Below, piece after piece: positions 11,757 through 26,516 of a stretch of DNA of 64,000 nt (positions are counted from its first letter, which is position 1; the number at the start of each line of letters is the position of its first letter). The notes below the pieces were generated by a model that ran no database searches, had not been told where the DNA came from, and worked only from the letters and a program-made list of their open reading frames with translations. The position numbers and the translations under genes were made by a program. The stretch is taken from the NCBI RefSeq assembly GCF_047495875.1, contig NC_092458.1, positions 111,587,727-111,651,726 of the forward strand, written 5' to 3'. Origin of the DNA: Pithys albifrons albifrons. Taxonomy: Eukaryota; Chordata; Aves; Passeriformes; Thamnophilidae.

Positions 11757-14700
11757 CTTAGTGATGTACAAACCATGTAAAATATGCTGTTCTGCATTAT
11801 TGGAGTTCATTTACCCCAGCAAACATAGACAAAAATTTTGGTACAATTTTTAAAAAATCAGATTAAGTTGGTGATCATTACGCAAATCTAAATTTGAATG
11901 TATACCAACAAAAAATTTTTATATAAGCATGGAATGCATTTCAAATAATTTCTGCATATGCATTGTCTTTCCCACCAGCAGTCCCCACATTTTTCAGTAT
12001 TCAGAAGTTACAGAATCCATGGAAGAAGCCATAAAAATAGAAATTGTATATTGTGCATTAAAGAAAATAATTAATATAGTGGGGTTTGGTTGGGTTTTAA
12101 TTTTGGTTTTGATTTTTTTTTTCTTTGAGAAAATGTGCTATGGCATTAGAGACTTTTTACTGGTCTTTTTTATTCTGGTGGTATGCATAAAACTCAAGCC
12201 GATTTTCATATTCAGGCATGCTCCTAGGAAGATCATACAGCAAAGGTGATGCTGTGACCTGAGGTCCATCAATAGAGCTCTTATAGCTTATTGCCTTGAT
12301 GGAGTAAGTTCTGGAAATTGGCACCCCACTTGAGCTCAGTTCTGGTTGTTTGGACAGGCAGCAGAGAGAGCCATGCAGCTCTCTAGGTCCCAGCTGTGCC
12401 CCTGCTATGGCCCAGCAGGGAAGCTGCTGCAGATGTTTTCGTTAGTAGCATGCCATGTTTGGTTTCTGCTTTTACTGAAGTGCCTGGTATGGAATTCCAG
12501 CTGCTAAGGGGACACACATCCTGCTCAGTCCACCCTACTCCCTTTTGTACATAGGCAGGAAAAAGCACAGTTATTTCACATCCAGTCATAAATCAGAAAT
12601 ATTGGCTTTTGGCCCTGGAAATTTCAAAGTGTTTGGATTTTACTCTTCTTTGTCAATACTCGCCCATTCATGAGTGAGAGAAGAATTACTAGAAGCAACT
12701 ACAGAGGCATCAACAGGTAGAAGTTAATGATCTGTATAAATGTTTTCATCCAAGTTATTTGCTTTTACATATCCTGAACAGGCTTCTGACTACTACACAT
12801 CAGTGAAGGCTGTCAAATAGCAGTAGCTTACATTGCTCAAGCCCTGGGAGTCTAGCCTAGCAACTCCACATGTAAAATATTGTGCATGTTGCATTCAATA
12901 CGTGAGGGAATATTCAGGGTTGGATTGTCTGAGAGAGTTAAGGGTGGGTGGGTGAAGAAGGTATTGATTCTTGGCCCATCCATTAAGTATGTCCCAATTC
13001 TATCTTCTTGTGCTAAAGAAGGACAGAGGTGATATACCTCTCCTTAATGCAGTGCTACAACCGGACTAATATGTAAGATGCTTGATATATGTTAAAGAAT
13101 ATATAACATATTACTTCTCTTCCACTATATGATGGAGAGGAACACTCTGTCCCCGTGTGTATATTCAGGCAATTGAACTGAGCATCCACTCTCAAGGCAT
13201 ACTTTTGTTTGCAATAGGGATGTTAAAGTTTCATTTCAGCAGAGTCTCTTGCCTGCTTCAGGCAAAAAATGGAATCCTGGCTTGGTCCCAGCAACTTGAA
13301 AAGAGTCTGATGCCTATACAAATATACATAATGGCAGTCTTAATCATTAGGAATTATGTTATTTTTCTGTTTCTCCAGTAGTGTTTCATAATGAATCCAA
13401 ATGAGCTAGATGGTTTGCTAGTAGTTTGAATGCTAATTAAATGGAGACCTTCAGCAGTTTGTGACCACTTCTAATGCTTCTAATTTCTGTTTGTTTACAT
13501 TTCTGTTTATCAGTGAGATTTGTGTTGTAGAAAACCCCAGCATAACAGAAGAATCTTAATTTCTCGCTCTTTCTCTCCTCTTTTTAAGAAGCAAAGCTTC
13601 CAAATCTACAGTAAACTCTTCCTTTCAGACATCAGTGCAACTCAGACTATGCCAACAGGGTTTTTTATCTCCCTGAACTAGGAATTCAGAATATTAAGCA
13701 GTTCGGAGTAGGATTTACAAGGATTTTACCTGCCTAGTTGCCCCATCATTTTCTCACTTCTGTTCTTCAGTTTTGCTTCAGTGGACAGAAAATGAGATTC
13801 TTTGAAAACAAAAGGAATTTAACAACAGCAAAGCAACCAACTAATTGGAGAAAGAAAAGGGGGGAGAGAAAGGGGGCAAAACCATCCTGAAATATGTATT
13901 GTTTGCCCATCTGGTTTTTGCTAGTCATAAAACGGTGAATAGAGCATTGACTAGTCAACTGCCTTGAAATCTGGTTAGTCCTAGTTGAAGTTTCTTGCTG
14001 ATGTTAGAGTAGATAAGTTTCACCCTTGTAGCTACTCCCATCCTTACTCTTCTCAGTGAGGATGTCATTTCATGTCTCTGCATCCCCTTTTTGATAACAT
14101 CAAAGGAACACCTGCCAAATACTAAGCAGGACCCATGAGCTCACCTGTGCCATTCCTGGTTTAACTGTTCTGACTGATGAACAGGGCAAAGTTCAGAGCT
14201 GGTTCCCCACCAGGAGGAGGCAGTTCCAGCTCCCAAAGTGTGGGGAAGGGACCCAGCAATTCTGTGCACGAGGAGGCTGCATTTTGCACAGCAAGGAAAC
14301 AGCAGCAGTTCCTAAAGCTTGGTTTCTCCTTTAGTGGAAGCATGTATTTACTTCTCTGTCAGTGTGCTTCTGTCTTTCAATGCCTTAAGAACAGAAATGG
14401 GTAATAGTGAAATTCAGGAAAAGCTGTATCTTACTTCCTATCACTATTGAAAGAATTCCTTACAGTTTCTTTCAAAAGAGCACATGGAAGAATCAAGCAC
14501 AAGACCATAAGACCAGGTTGTAACACTAATTCTGATTTTCCTGAATGATACAGAGTGCTATATATGTAAAATAAAACTGGTCCTCCTACTGCTGCTACTG
14601 ATAATAACAGCAATAACTAAGAGAATGGCACCCCAATTTTAATTCATTATTCTTCAAAGGAACCTCTGAAAATCTGCCTTTTCTTTCCCCAACCCTGTCA

Positions 14701-17700
14701 AATAGAGAAAAAATACATCCAGTATGCTGGTTTGTTTCATCCACAGGTACAGTAAGTCTTTCTGCTGAATTTTAGAGCATTCTGTCATGTAGGAAGCACC
14801 AAATGTCTTGGCTGCATCTTTGTGATTCAACAATATTTATGAACTAAAGTGCAAGAAATGAGAAAAATAAACGGAAAGAGATTTGCTTTCATAAGGCAGA
14901 TTCTTTTCTCCTTTTCACAGTCTTTCCAGTCTCTTTTGTTTCTTTAATAGCTCTTAAAATATTTTGTTTATGTTCCTGTGTTAAAAAAGTTATTAAGCTC
15001 ATAATTCCATAAAGAAAACATGGCTTTGCTTTTTTCCAAAATTTCCACCACCAGTGTAACATTGTTTTGTTATAATTGATTTTCAAGTTTGTTTGTTTAA
15101 GGTTTCATGAGGTGTAACCTATTGAAATGAGTCACCTAGTTTTCTGGGTGTTCTGACAATTAAAGGTTCCTCTACAATGTAGGTGTAAAAACACAATTAA
15201 AATGTTAGCACTAGAATAACTTTCCCTAATCATTGAAAATGGTTTGATTTTTTTGATTTGAAAACACAGTTCAACACACCATCAATTACACTCAGGGCTC
15301 ATTATGTTTGTGCTGTTGTAATTATCAGTCCTTTTATGTCTTGGGCCTTTCTTGTAGCTCTTTGGAAGAACATTCTGGTTTTGATGCACAGCTGCTTCTT
15401 TCATGCAGGTTCTGCCTCAAAAGGAAAGATCTGATACCAAGTGCTGTTGTCAGTTACAAGAAGCAATCACAGCCACCGTTTTTTTATGTTTTCTCAGAAG
15501 GGACATATGAGACATTTCAAAGTGTTGTATTGGAGTGTTTCACAACATTTTTTTCTCTTTAAGCAACCCCCTGAACTTGTGCTTTTGTTGTGTCATGGAT
15601 CCCCTACACATTGTTGCTTCTTTAAAGGATGAAGTTCTGGAGTTCTTACACTGTGTTGTATTTTGCTCCTCGAGTAATCCAATCCACACTGCTGTTGGTA
15701 TTTGAAGAGGTGGAATAATTGAAGTCAGATTTTGAGAACTGGGAATTTAAAGGAGAGACTTTCTCTAGCACTTCCCTTAGTATTTGTTTCTGTGTGTGAC
15801 TCTACGGATTAAACAAATGTATTTTTTTAATATTTTCCTTTATCTTGCCAGCATTTAAAACAAGGATTTCTGTAATAGCTGGATATAAAGCTTGTCTCAA
15901 AAAAAAGCACCCATCCATAAAAAAAGCATTATGCCAAGATGTGCGATTTGAAATAATAAATATTATCTTTACCAAAATTCTGCTGCTTGGACTTGGCCAC
16001 AGGGAATGTATCAGCAGAAGGATTGGTATTCCCACCAAGCTGTACATACTCCTCTAGTTTTTTGTTTACTCTGAGATAATGTGACAGACTTCTATTAAAG
16101 ATTACAAATCCAGTTCAAGAAATCTCGGTGATGCTGTTTGTATGTGTGCCAGGCCACGATGTAAACATGTGCATGAGAAAAATACCTGTTCAGTGCTTTT
16201 CAGAATGGGTTTTATATTCTCCATTCTAGGAAACACATTTTGAGCACTTCACACTAAGAAGGTCCCAGAAGTAGTTTGTTTTGGCTGAGAATCATCTGTC
16301 AGCCAGCAGATCTTAGAGGTAGAATTAAGTTGGTTAAAATATTTAAAAGCTTGAAATGTGCATTGAGTCAGATGGGAGAAAGGCTGCATCCTTAGATACT
16401 GAAAGTAAAGCAAGCATGAAGCATACACAATGTCAAACTGTTGAGGGCTAAGCCTCTGATGAGGGAATTAGTCATGATAGTATTTGTTTAAAGGGTTGGC
16501 TAGAGTAGTTCTTTGTGGATGGAATGGAAAACCAAACTATTTGTTTTGTCTGGGCAGGCATTTTTTTCTCAGCATATTTCAGAAAAAGGCAAGTCAACTT
16601 CTTTTCTCTGCATCTGTTCTGTGAAATGAGAGACATCTCTTCAGGCAAAAAAAATCTTGCAGTAATTTGTCTGACTATCACAAGACAGGTAAATAAAGCT
16701 CGAAAAGCAGATGTTTCAAAGAACAAATCTAAGCAACACTAGGCAATGTGATTTACATTTAACTGTGCATCTTAGCTTCCACAGTTTTTCTATTAATAAC
16801 TGGAAAATGAATTCTGTAAAAAAGCAGTGATTAGAAGGCAAACTTTCTGAGGTTTCACATGCATTATTTTCTTCCATGTTCTCGTAAAAATGTTACCATG
16901 TTAATAGTATAGAAAATTAGTCAATCAACTATAAATTCCTGCTATAAGATGCTAAAAGGCAATTGCTTAAACTGAAGAGAGGTGAACCTAAATAAATAAT
17001 ATACCCTATCAACCGAATGTATATATGCTAGTCAGCAGCTGTGATAGAAGCACACACATCTGAAGAGTTGTAAGATGGAAAGAGGAGGTGATTTTAACTG
17101 AGTGTCTGTATTCTCTTGAACATACAGTCAGGAATCAAACATTGCAGACAGTAGGGGAACACATTAGTGATGCCATGTCCTTCATATATGGTATCTTCAA
17201 ATACATCATTCCAGTTCACTCATAGATGAAGTGTTTTTAAGAACTGCCCTGATGACAGTAGTTTATGTCTTGTTAATAATACTGGAACATTTTGATCATA
17301 CTCGGTGCCAAATCATACCATTGCTGGTCAGCACACACTTGCTTATGCATGAAAGGAAGATGAGACAGATGTGTCATTGCATCCATCTTCTGAGTTATTT
17401 TCCCAGGAGGAATTTTGCTTTCTAGGGTCACCTAGTCAACAGGGAATGAAGCCAAAGAATCTGATACTCAGTGCATGATGCTAGGTAGTCAGCTATAGAA
17501 GAGGATGTCAGTGCTGAATTATGCATTTCAAACAGTTCTTTGGGTACAATAACTCATGTGTTCTCTCTACCTGTGCTCCAAGCCAGTTCCATTCAAAATG
17601 GGTGTTTTCTTCAACTAAAGTCACAAACCCCTGCTTCTTAGATAACATGACTATCCACTTCTAGGGACTTCATTTCTGTCTCATAGCATGAAGGTTGTCA

Positions 17701-19700
17701 TTGCCTCAACATGCCATTTTGTTGTGGTGATGCCCTTATTATATTCAGGGAATTTCACTCTCATGCATGCAAGAATTGTATTTTTTAAAATATTCTGCTC
17801 CTCTTCATGTTGTATCTTGAATTAAATATCTGTGGTTAGTACAATTTGGTTTGAATTCAGTGTTTTCAAGTGTGTATTTAACACTCTTGATGTGAAACAA
17901 ATCACTTGGGCCTCAGGCAACTTAGGGCTAGAGACACCTACTTTGTGAATTTAAAACTTTATGGGGCAGACAGGCACAGAGATGATGAGCTCAGCCAAAG
18001 TGCTGCTGCTGCCTCTAGGCATGCGCATATTAGTTATCCAAGCATGTGTCTGTCAGGGATGCATTTGTCATGCTGTCCTTTAAATGGCTTAGGCCACGCT
18101 TTTATGAACACCCTTTGTAGCTTTTTTGCTCAAATTTGACTTAAGATGTATTAAAGTTATTTAAATGTGTGTTTGTCTCTCATCTTGAGTACAGAAGCAT
18201 GTTGAATAAAAAAATCATGCCAGAGGTCTCATTGAGCCTGTTTTGGGGGTAAAATGAAGTTCTTTTTTTCCAAAGCAATAGCAGGAAGTAACAAAAACTC
18301 TAGTAAGGTAATAACAGGATTTATGCAGATGCTTGTGACACTGGAGAAGTCATTTTAATTGTCAGTTTTGCTGAAGCTGTGTGAGCACCTTTCGTGGAAC
18401 AGGATGATGCTAAAGCTATGGAAGACAGGAGACATAGAAAACTGTGTGTAAGCGCACTCCTAAACATAGTTGAGATATTATATCACTAGCAGATGTTCTG
18501 AGAAATTTTCCTCTGCTTGAAGTTGTATTACCAAAGAGGAAGGTATATGGGGGAGCAGGAGGAAAAGAGAGATGGCTGGTGCACTCCAGAATGTTTTCTC
18601 ACAGAACATGAGGGCAGAGAGAAATTTCCAACCAGAATTTTTGCAGCAGGATTTTATCTCCTCAGGTTGGTGCAGAAGATTTGCACCATATATTTAGTTG
18701 TCAGATTGTTAGATGAGGGCTTCTATGTGGTAGTTCCATCAGAGCCCCTACTGTGTTTGGGGTCTACAGTGTACTTTGAAAAATGCATGCTCACTGTTAT
18801 TACATGGAGATAAGGTTCAGTATATTTTTATCTACGAAATGTTTTGTGCATTGAATATCAAATCCAACAGGCAGAGAAGAAATTTCTGTAGTTGCTGGTT
18901 CTTACTTCCTGCTATTACAGAGGAACACCACCATCCAGAGTTTTACTTGCATGGCAATTTCTCTAGTGAGTAAAAGAGATACAAGATATTCCACATGAGT
19001 TGACCTTGCTATAAATAAACCTAGCTGTAACCAAGGAAAACAGAATTACACTAGTTTTGTCAAGCTGGCCATAAAGCTGAAATCCTTACTGCAATTGCTA
19101 CAGAAGGCTGAAATGTCAGCTAATTTCTTTGCAAATCTAACCTCTCACCAATTGTAAATCTAATTTGATGGAAAGTCCATTGGAACAATATGCTGATCTT
19201 TGACATTCTCATTATGTATAATGCTTTGTAAAACATTTTCTGAAATAATCTCGTGTGGATTTTTATTTTTTTTCTTTTTGAATGGTTACTATGACCCTGA
19301 TTTTGAGATAAAAAAAGAATATATTTCAAAGAAAAATAAACTATTAGAGGAAGACAAGGCCTTTATATCACATAGCGTTTTCCTCTGCCAGCATACAGTT
19401 GCTTTCTGTGGTATAATTTCTAAGGCTTTATGTGAACTCTTTCTCCCTGATTCATGTGTGTCCATAAATAGAAGGTAAAAGTAATTGGTAGACCTGTTGA
19501 ATTTTTGAGAGTATGGCTATAACAGTGATGGCAACAGTATAGGACAACAGAGAAAGAACAGTATGACTTAAAGCAATAATAGGATCTTGGCACGCAAATG
19601 CTGGATGCTAGTTTATTATTTATTTATTAGGATGGCTGAAATCTCATCTTCATTTTTTTTCCCTTGCATTCTTTGTTTTGGTGGCTTATGGCCCATTTTC

Positions 19701-20095
19701 TAGAATGACAAATTTTTATCGGACCTCTAGAGATCAACTGGTCCAAGCCCAGCTTAAAGCAGGGCCATCATACATAAAGTTGCTCGGGCCCTCATTCAGG
19801 TGTGTCAATGCATGGAGAACCCACAGCATCTCTAGGTAAACTTGCGATGAAAAAAAATTTCATAATATCCAGTTGGAATTTTTGGTGTTCCAGCTTATGT
19901 CCATTGCCTCTCCTCTCTGTGCACCTCTAAGAAAAGTCTTGTTCAATCATCTCTTCTTCTTCCCACATGGTAGCTCAAGATAGCAATAGTGTTTCCTCCC
20001 TTAACTCTCCCTTCTTAAGCAAAATACTGTAATTCTCTCAGCATCCTCTTCACACATTATGTACTCCAGCCCCCAACCACCTTCTTGATTTTTAC
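19701..20095 (-). mobile_element. Old CR1 LINE 3' fragment, reverse orientation
   Basis: The + strand reads as the complement of a diverged CR1 end. GGACCTCTAGAGATCAACTG and GTCCAAGCCCAGCTTAAAGC with AGGGCCA are followed by stretches corresponding to the CR1 GTGTTCCAGC, CCTCTCCTCTCTG and TACTCCAGCCCCC regions. The terminal ATTCTATG repeat is eroded. It is more diverged than the copy at 32.6 kb, so probably older. Confidence 0.8.
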
Positions 20096-21610
20096 TGTCT
20101 GTGAGTGCAGGCAGACACTAACTAAGCTGACCTTGGCAGGTTATGAATTTGCTGCTCTTTTATTATTATGTGTCATTCACAAACATTATTATGTCAAATA
20201 TATTGTATTATAGCTCATACTTGCAGAGAGTACCTTAAAGATTTAACCACTGATACCGTATGGCAAAAAAGGCACAAATGTCTCTTGCAATACCAAACAT
20301 GTTGATGTGCTGGAACGGTCACTTAAACTACTAAGAGAAGTCACTCTACCTGTACAGATATTATGTTAGAACTTTAACATTTTATGGGTTTCTTATTGTG
20401 ACTGTTGTGATTGCTTTTGTTGCTCAGTGGTCACAACAATGGTAGGATTACCTTGCAAATGCCATTCCCTGAAACCTTGACAGCAAGGCACAGGTTTGAT
20501 TGCTTCATGTAATTTTCAAGCTCCAAACCGTATTGTTGCATTTGATTAGCATACAAATAAAGCATCTAATATTTAACTGCTCCCCAGAGATATTAGGATC
20601 TTAGTGTAACCAAATATAAAGAAGTTTTAATCATAATTACCTAAGTTTAATTGTAATGCATAAATTATTAGCACTTGTGTGAAAGTTGACATTACTGGGA
20701 TGAGAAAGAAAACTGAAGCCAGGAGACTATAGCTGTTCGTTTTTTAAACATTAATTCTATTCTACATGCTTATATCAGCTGACATACATCCTCAATGATT
20801 CCATTATTAAAATGGAACAACGTTTCCTATTAAATTCAAGGTTATTTATGAACCCAAGGGTTCTTGTCGACCTGTTTAGCAATGTTTAACAACATCCCTA
20901 ATAACTCTGTTTGTTTCCATAATCTGCAAGGAGATTCATCTTATTTCTGGCTTATTCCCATATTTCTGTTTATTTTTATCTTCATCAATTACCTGGTGTG
21001 AATTACTTTCACTAATGTAGCTGTGTAAGGTTATCTTGTTCAGTCTTATCTCTTGGAAATAAAGGCATCCAGCTATTAATTTTGTCATTAGGCAAATTCA
21101 TAATATTAGCTGCTCTCTGCCTTTTATATAAAAAAAAAAAGATAAAAAAAGAAAAAGCCCCAGAACAATAACCCAAAATATATAACCAACAAAAGCTTAG
21201 TAAAAATTAAATCCACGGAAATCTATTTCAAATATTTTTAAATACTTATGTTGCTTGTAAGGACAGGTAAAGTACCTGCCTTACCACTACTACCACATCT
21301 AAAAACCATTCTTTTACAAGCTATTCTATGAGTCAAGGTAATAGATTGTTCGTGAATCTCCCTGTACTTTAGAGGAACTGAGGCTCAGATAAAGAGTATA
21401 CACTCGTGGGTTTATTATATGGCAAGGATTTAAATCTTGTTTTCCATGCTTATTCCCTGGAAAAAACCTTTCTCTCCAATGGTGTCAGCAGCCTGATGTC
21501 CTGGAGGAACACCTCCCCAGCCTCTGGACCTCACACATTGCTGGGAGCAGACTGAGTCATTGCTCAGCAGAGCAGACACATATTTTTATGATTGTGCCAG
21601 ACTATGAGGT

Positions 21611-21647
21611 AAAAAAAAAAAAACCAAAAAACAAAAAAATAAAAACC
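21611..21647. repeat. A-rich tract
   Basis: A12 followed by CC and A-rich AAAAAC/AAAAAT units. On the minus strand this is a T-rich stretch downstream of a small GC-richer segment (21650-21860). Confidence 0.8.
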
Positions 21648-23108
21648 TTTCCACCTTAAGTCCTGAAATAGATTTTGATGAAACAGACCACATGCTGCCT
21701 CCTTGGCCCAGGTGACAAGAGCAGGTCTTTGATGAGAGGCTGATGCCAGCACGGGGCACTCTGATTACTCGCTGCCCAGCGCCGTGGACTCACTGCTGCC
21801 ACTGGCACCAGACCCAGACATGCTGGTGTCAGAGAGAACCTGTCGCAATGGGCTCTGAATTCATGAATCTCACCTCCTCAGGAAGAGAAGCAGCTTGCTA
21901 AAGCTTTCCAGTAGGCTAAAAACACTGCTTTTCACATCTAAAGGATTCCTACCCACTTCCTTAGTTTGTCTGTGTTCTCCTTTGGTAGCCAGCATCTTGT
22001 AAACCAAAGCTGGGATCTAACACCCCAGTTACAGCTCAACAAAAGCACTTAGTTGAGTTTTAAGTCATATTTGTTGCATTTGTTTATGTTTTACTAAATT
22101 GAGAGCTGTAACAGCCTTGAAATATCCCCATTTGGCTTCACACCTTTCAGAAACAGTCTCTGGATTTCAGCTGAATGTACTGTCTATGAGCAACATGTAG
22201 GGAATGATACTTTCGAGATGTTGTTTAGATAGTCATAACTAAAATTTCACTAACAGAAGTTTCTGCATCAAACAGAATGTCATAATGAACAAAATCACAT
22301 TTTTGAAGAACACCTTTATTTTCAATCACTTTTGGCATGCAGAATATGTTTCAGAGAGAAACATCATGTCCTTTACATGCATAACATAAAGGGAACAGTC
22401 TTATTAGGAAGGAATGGAACAAGGAAAGAGGTACAGAAAAGATGCTCAGCAGTGACATTTGGAAGTCACATTAATTCCAGCTTTGTTTGGAGCATTGTTT
22501 TCTGCTTTCACATTTTGTGTTCTTGACTTCCTAGAGAGAACTAAGTTTTTAGAGGTCTTTTAGGAGGAAATGTCATTTAATTAACCACTTCAGTTAAGTA
22601 AGAGTGGATGCTAAGTTATGTGGGCTAATGAGACAATTTAGGTTGAAGGGTTTATATAGAAAATCTCATGCAGTTAAAACAGAATAAGAACTGAATAGGG
22701 AAAGGAAGGGAAAGTTGCTTGTTGGAGTGATGAAATAGGAGATGAGCAGAATATTTCTAGAGCAAAAGAAACCCACGAGATTTTTTTCCTAGGCTTGTAA
22801 TGCTTCCAAGGACTTTTTCAAACCATTGTCTGAATGGAAACAAATTTTATCACTGAAGTACAAAGTTGCTGTCCTTTTAAGATATGTAGAGCAGCAAGGG
22901 CTTCCTGCTCAGCTTTATAACAACAATTTACAGGGCAAAAGCTCTCTCCTTGATGGGCAGCACAGTGTGTCCTGGTACACTTTCTGGACAGAATGAATGT
23001 TTAAGAAGAACATGACAATGTGACCAGAACTATCCATATTTTGTCTAGGAGATAATACTTGCACTTTTTATTAATAAATAAGCACTGGGGTTTTTTTTCA
23101 ATTTTGAA

Positions 23109-23132
23109 TTCATTTTACTGTTCATTTTACTG
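23109..23132. repeat. 12-bp perfect tandem duplication
   Basis: TTCATTTTACTG occurs twice back to back. Likely a replication-slippage product; no function inferred. Confidence 0.9.
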
Positions 23133-26100
23133 AGTTATAAAGCTCAAGACGCTGTAAATCATAAGTCCAGCCCTTCTGACCACAGTTTGTTGCTCTGTAA
23201 ATATCCTCCAGACATTTTTGCCCAGCTTCTCTTTCTTACAGTAAGTTTTTAAAAGACTTTCAGTAACGTACAAAGTTTTGACTCTCCACTTGTTGCAGCC
23301 AACACTACAAGGCGAACTGTAAAGTAAATGATGAAATGGCATTATCATTTTCTGGTTTTCCCTCAAAATTTGTATCGTTTCTTTTTGAGGTTGCTGGTTG
23401 GGATTTTTATCTAAGGCAAGGCCCTGAATTTCTGTTCAGAGAGAGATCTGCAATTCTTTTGCTGCAGAAAGTGTATAATTTTAAAATATTGACATATTTT
23501 TGCACGACTTTTCTGATTTTTAAAGTTCTCCTCAATAACTGTTCTGGTATGCCACTTAGACTTATTTCCCCAGTGTTAGACTTTCTGCAGCTTTTTCAGC
23601 ATCAGGAACAAGCTCAGGCTGCTATTAAATTGGGTTTGCCACCTTCAAATAATGTGAGCACAATCAGCATTTAGTAAAATAAACATGGCCCCATTATTTC
23701 TTAATGCCTTGCTTAACAACTTTAAGATTAGACTGCATCTCCCAAACTCCCAGTAGGCAGCATTTAAACAGTGAGTAATATTTCTGTCTGCCGTAGTCAA
23801 GTAATCCCAAATGTAAGTAATTTACAGGATGGCATTAGGGACTGTTACAAGAGACATATTGTAATATGTCACTGAAAATCAGCCTGCCTCTGCACATTTG
23901 ATCAACAGCCAGATGGAGGCTTTTATCACATTTATTTAATCTGAAATATACATAGTAATTACAGTGGACCTCTGATTTTTCAGTCCTCATTGCTGTCTCA
24001 AGAGAAGGTAGGAAATGAATCTGTCAGATGCAAACTGGTGTGGATGTGACCCACTTGGTGGAATCTGGATGTGTTGCAGCTACTGGTGCTGACAGTAGAG
24101 ATCATGCTGCTGGAAATGAATGCATGCTGCCAAGTTAAAAAAAAAATAAAAAGAAAAAAGAAGAAAAAAAAGGCCCATAAAGCAAAAACTGTAGCTTTAC
24201 TTTTGTATGAAAACAGAAAGCTTTAAGGAAAGCAAAGATCAACGTTATTCTTAGCAAATCCATTACCAATCAATGGCATTAAAAGCAAACTGTGTCTTAC
24301 TAATAGCTAGATGGTATTTAACTTTGAGGCATCTGAAAACAACAGTCTTAATGTTCCCAGAGGAGGATTTGGTTAAGCTATTGAATACCATCAAGCGTGT
24401 CATTATTAAATGGGGAAAATATTGTTGACATAAAGAATGGATAGCATTCAATTAAACCAGAGGTTAAAATTCATACAGATTGAAGGTAGTTTTATTTCTT
24501 TGACAGAAACTTCATGAATGGATGTTACTATTGTCAGAAAAAATTACAAAAGATTTTATGCCCTAATTAGGGCAGCTATGTAAGAGGCCTCACATACTCA
24601 CAGTGGTGCACACTTTATTATTAATAATTTACTCCCCTTTAAGTTACTCTGTGCATTACAACAGACTGCTAATGTCTCTCACATCTCTGTTTCTGTGATG
24701 AGCTGGATCAGTCAATATCCTTTTTTGGATCAGTTACCCTAACCACTAGTATGCCTGGCTAATCTTCAGGAGATATATTGACAGATAAAATATACTATTA
24801 ACTGCCAAAGAAGACATTCTGTTACAATTACTCATGCTGAGTAGTCCCATGACAGATTAAATTACCATTCAGCATGAATAAGGTGTCAGATTCTGGCTGT
24901 AAGTGGCTGGTTTACTGGGGTGTTTTGATGTCATTATAGGCTTATAATTATTCTAATCTGTTTTGGTAAGAAAAAAATTAGTTTGACAAGCATAAAGAAT
25001 TCATTTGAACAATAGGTTTTCTTCCACCACAGACCAAATTTTAATTAGAGCTGTTCTTCAATTAAATTAAATCTGCCCTTCTTGGTTTTAAAACTCTCAT
25101 GCACATACTCAGTACAATGTGCTTTTTACAACTGTGAATGTGTTACTGCCTCTCTGATCCTTTTACAACTCTACCTGTTCTTGGCTAACTTTCTGTGTCT
25201 CTGCTTTATGGGTGAGAAAGCCTCCTCCTCACAGCTTCTGCCTCGGGAACAGCTTTGTCTCTCTCCACTTCAATGATCCTCTCCAGCCATTTGTTTCATG
25301 CCATTTCTTAACTAAAAGTTTGTCTTTCATCCTCTGCTTACTTGAGGCAGTATTTATTATTTGAGCTCTGCAGTGATACTGATTAGCTCTGGGAAGCAAT
25401 CTGTGAGAGAATTTACATAACAGCATAAAAAACAAGGTGGCAAAAAAATGACAGTGGAAATATTTATGTTACTTTCTAGTAGGCTTAAGCTATTGGGACT
25501 TCCTTAAGTTAGCAGAGTAAGTTTCTTAAATGCTTTGAGAGATCACACTCTTAGCAATCTCACCGTAGTTCATGATGGGTAGTTATGGTGATAATGAGCT
25601 GCTTTCTCACAGTATGTGAAGGATAAGAGTGCCAGAGACCATCTGAGTGCCTGGCCTCAGCCCCTGCATTGGCAGCCAGCAACAGATGCCCACGCTCAGC
25701 AAATTCCATGGAGCACTTGTTCCATGATCCCTTCCCACACAGTCATATTCAGATTTTCTCCAGCAAACCAAAGTCTGTAGGAAGCAACCAAAAGCCACAA
25801 TTAAAAGGTACTATGAGGAAGATAGCAGAAAAGTACATTGGCATCTCCAATTTCTGTATTCATTAGAGAATGGTTTAATATTTTTATAGATAATTAGCTC
25901 CTGAAGACAGGAAAAGGAGTTGTGCACACATCTACTCCATATGGTCTCAGGCCTTTTTCTGATGATGAAAACCAAGAAGAGCAGAGATCCTCCTATATTT
26001 ATTGGTGGAAAGCCATCAAAAGAAAGGTGACACTTAGGAAATGTGCTTTTTTCTCACAAAGCAGGAAATCATGAATCTTGATTTTCTAGGTAGAGTTTTT

Positions 26101-26297
26101 TTTGGTTGTTTTTTTTTAGTATCTAATAGGTGGATATTTCAAAGTTCAATATACTCTCTTTTGTTTTCTCCAATGAAAGCACTGAATATTCTGGAACTTC
26201 ACTAGAAGATGAAAATTAAAATGCTGGAACAGTTGACTCATTCAACTTAACAGGGAAATTCTCATGTCATCTGTGCCAGTTGTCTCTTTCCCTACAG

Positions 26298-26516
26298 TGT
26301 TGCAGACCACGCTCTAGTGAGATTGCACACACCAGTATGATGTTCAAGCAAATCCCAAGTTTATTCAAAAACACAGGTATATATGACCTCAAGTGACCCC
26401 GCCCCAGGTAGAATGGTCTGACTCCAATTGGTTGAGGCTGGAAACATGGCCTTTTAAGGTGAAAATGAAACTTGTAAGGTGGTCATTCAGACCTACCTGA
26501 GTTAGAGGTTGCAACA
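26298..26516 (-). mobile_element. Solo LTR of an endogenous retrovirus, 219 bp
   Basis: The element starts TGTTGCA and ends TGCAACA, a perfect 7-bp terminal inverted repeat, and is flanked on both sides by the 6-bp duplication CTACAG (26292-26297 and 26517-26522). On the minus strand the layout is a complete LTR. CCAAT comes first, then a GGGGCGGGG Sp1-type box, a TATATA box, AATAAA about 20 bases later, and a short U5 ending in CA. No internal retroviral sequence is present, so the provirus was reduced to one LTR by recombination. Six-base duplications are usual for beta/ERVK-like integrases; that class assignment is inference. At 219 bp it is short for a vertebrate LTR. Confidence 0.88.

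Noticed and set aside
12365..12384. 7-bp hairpin AGAGAGC/GCTCTCT
   Set aside because: Short arms of low complexity; expected by chance in 64 kb.
23336..23674. 112-codon + strand ORF in the CADM2 intron
   Set aside because: No motif recognised; fits the length range of chance ORFs here.
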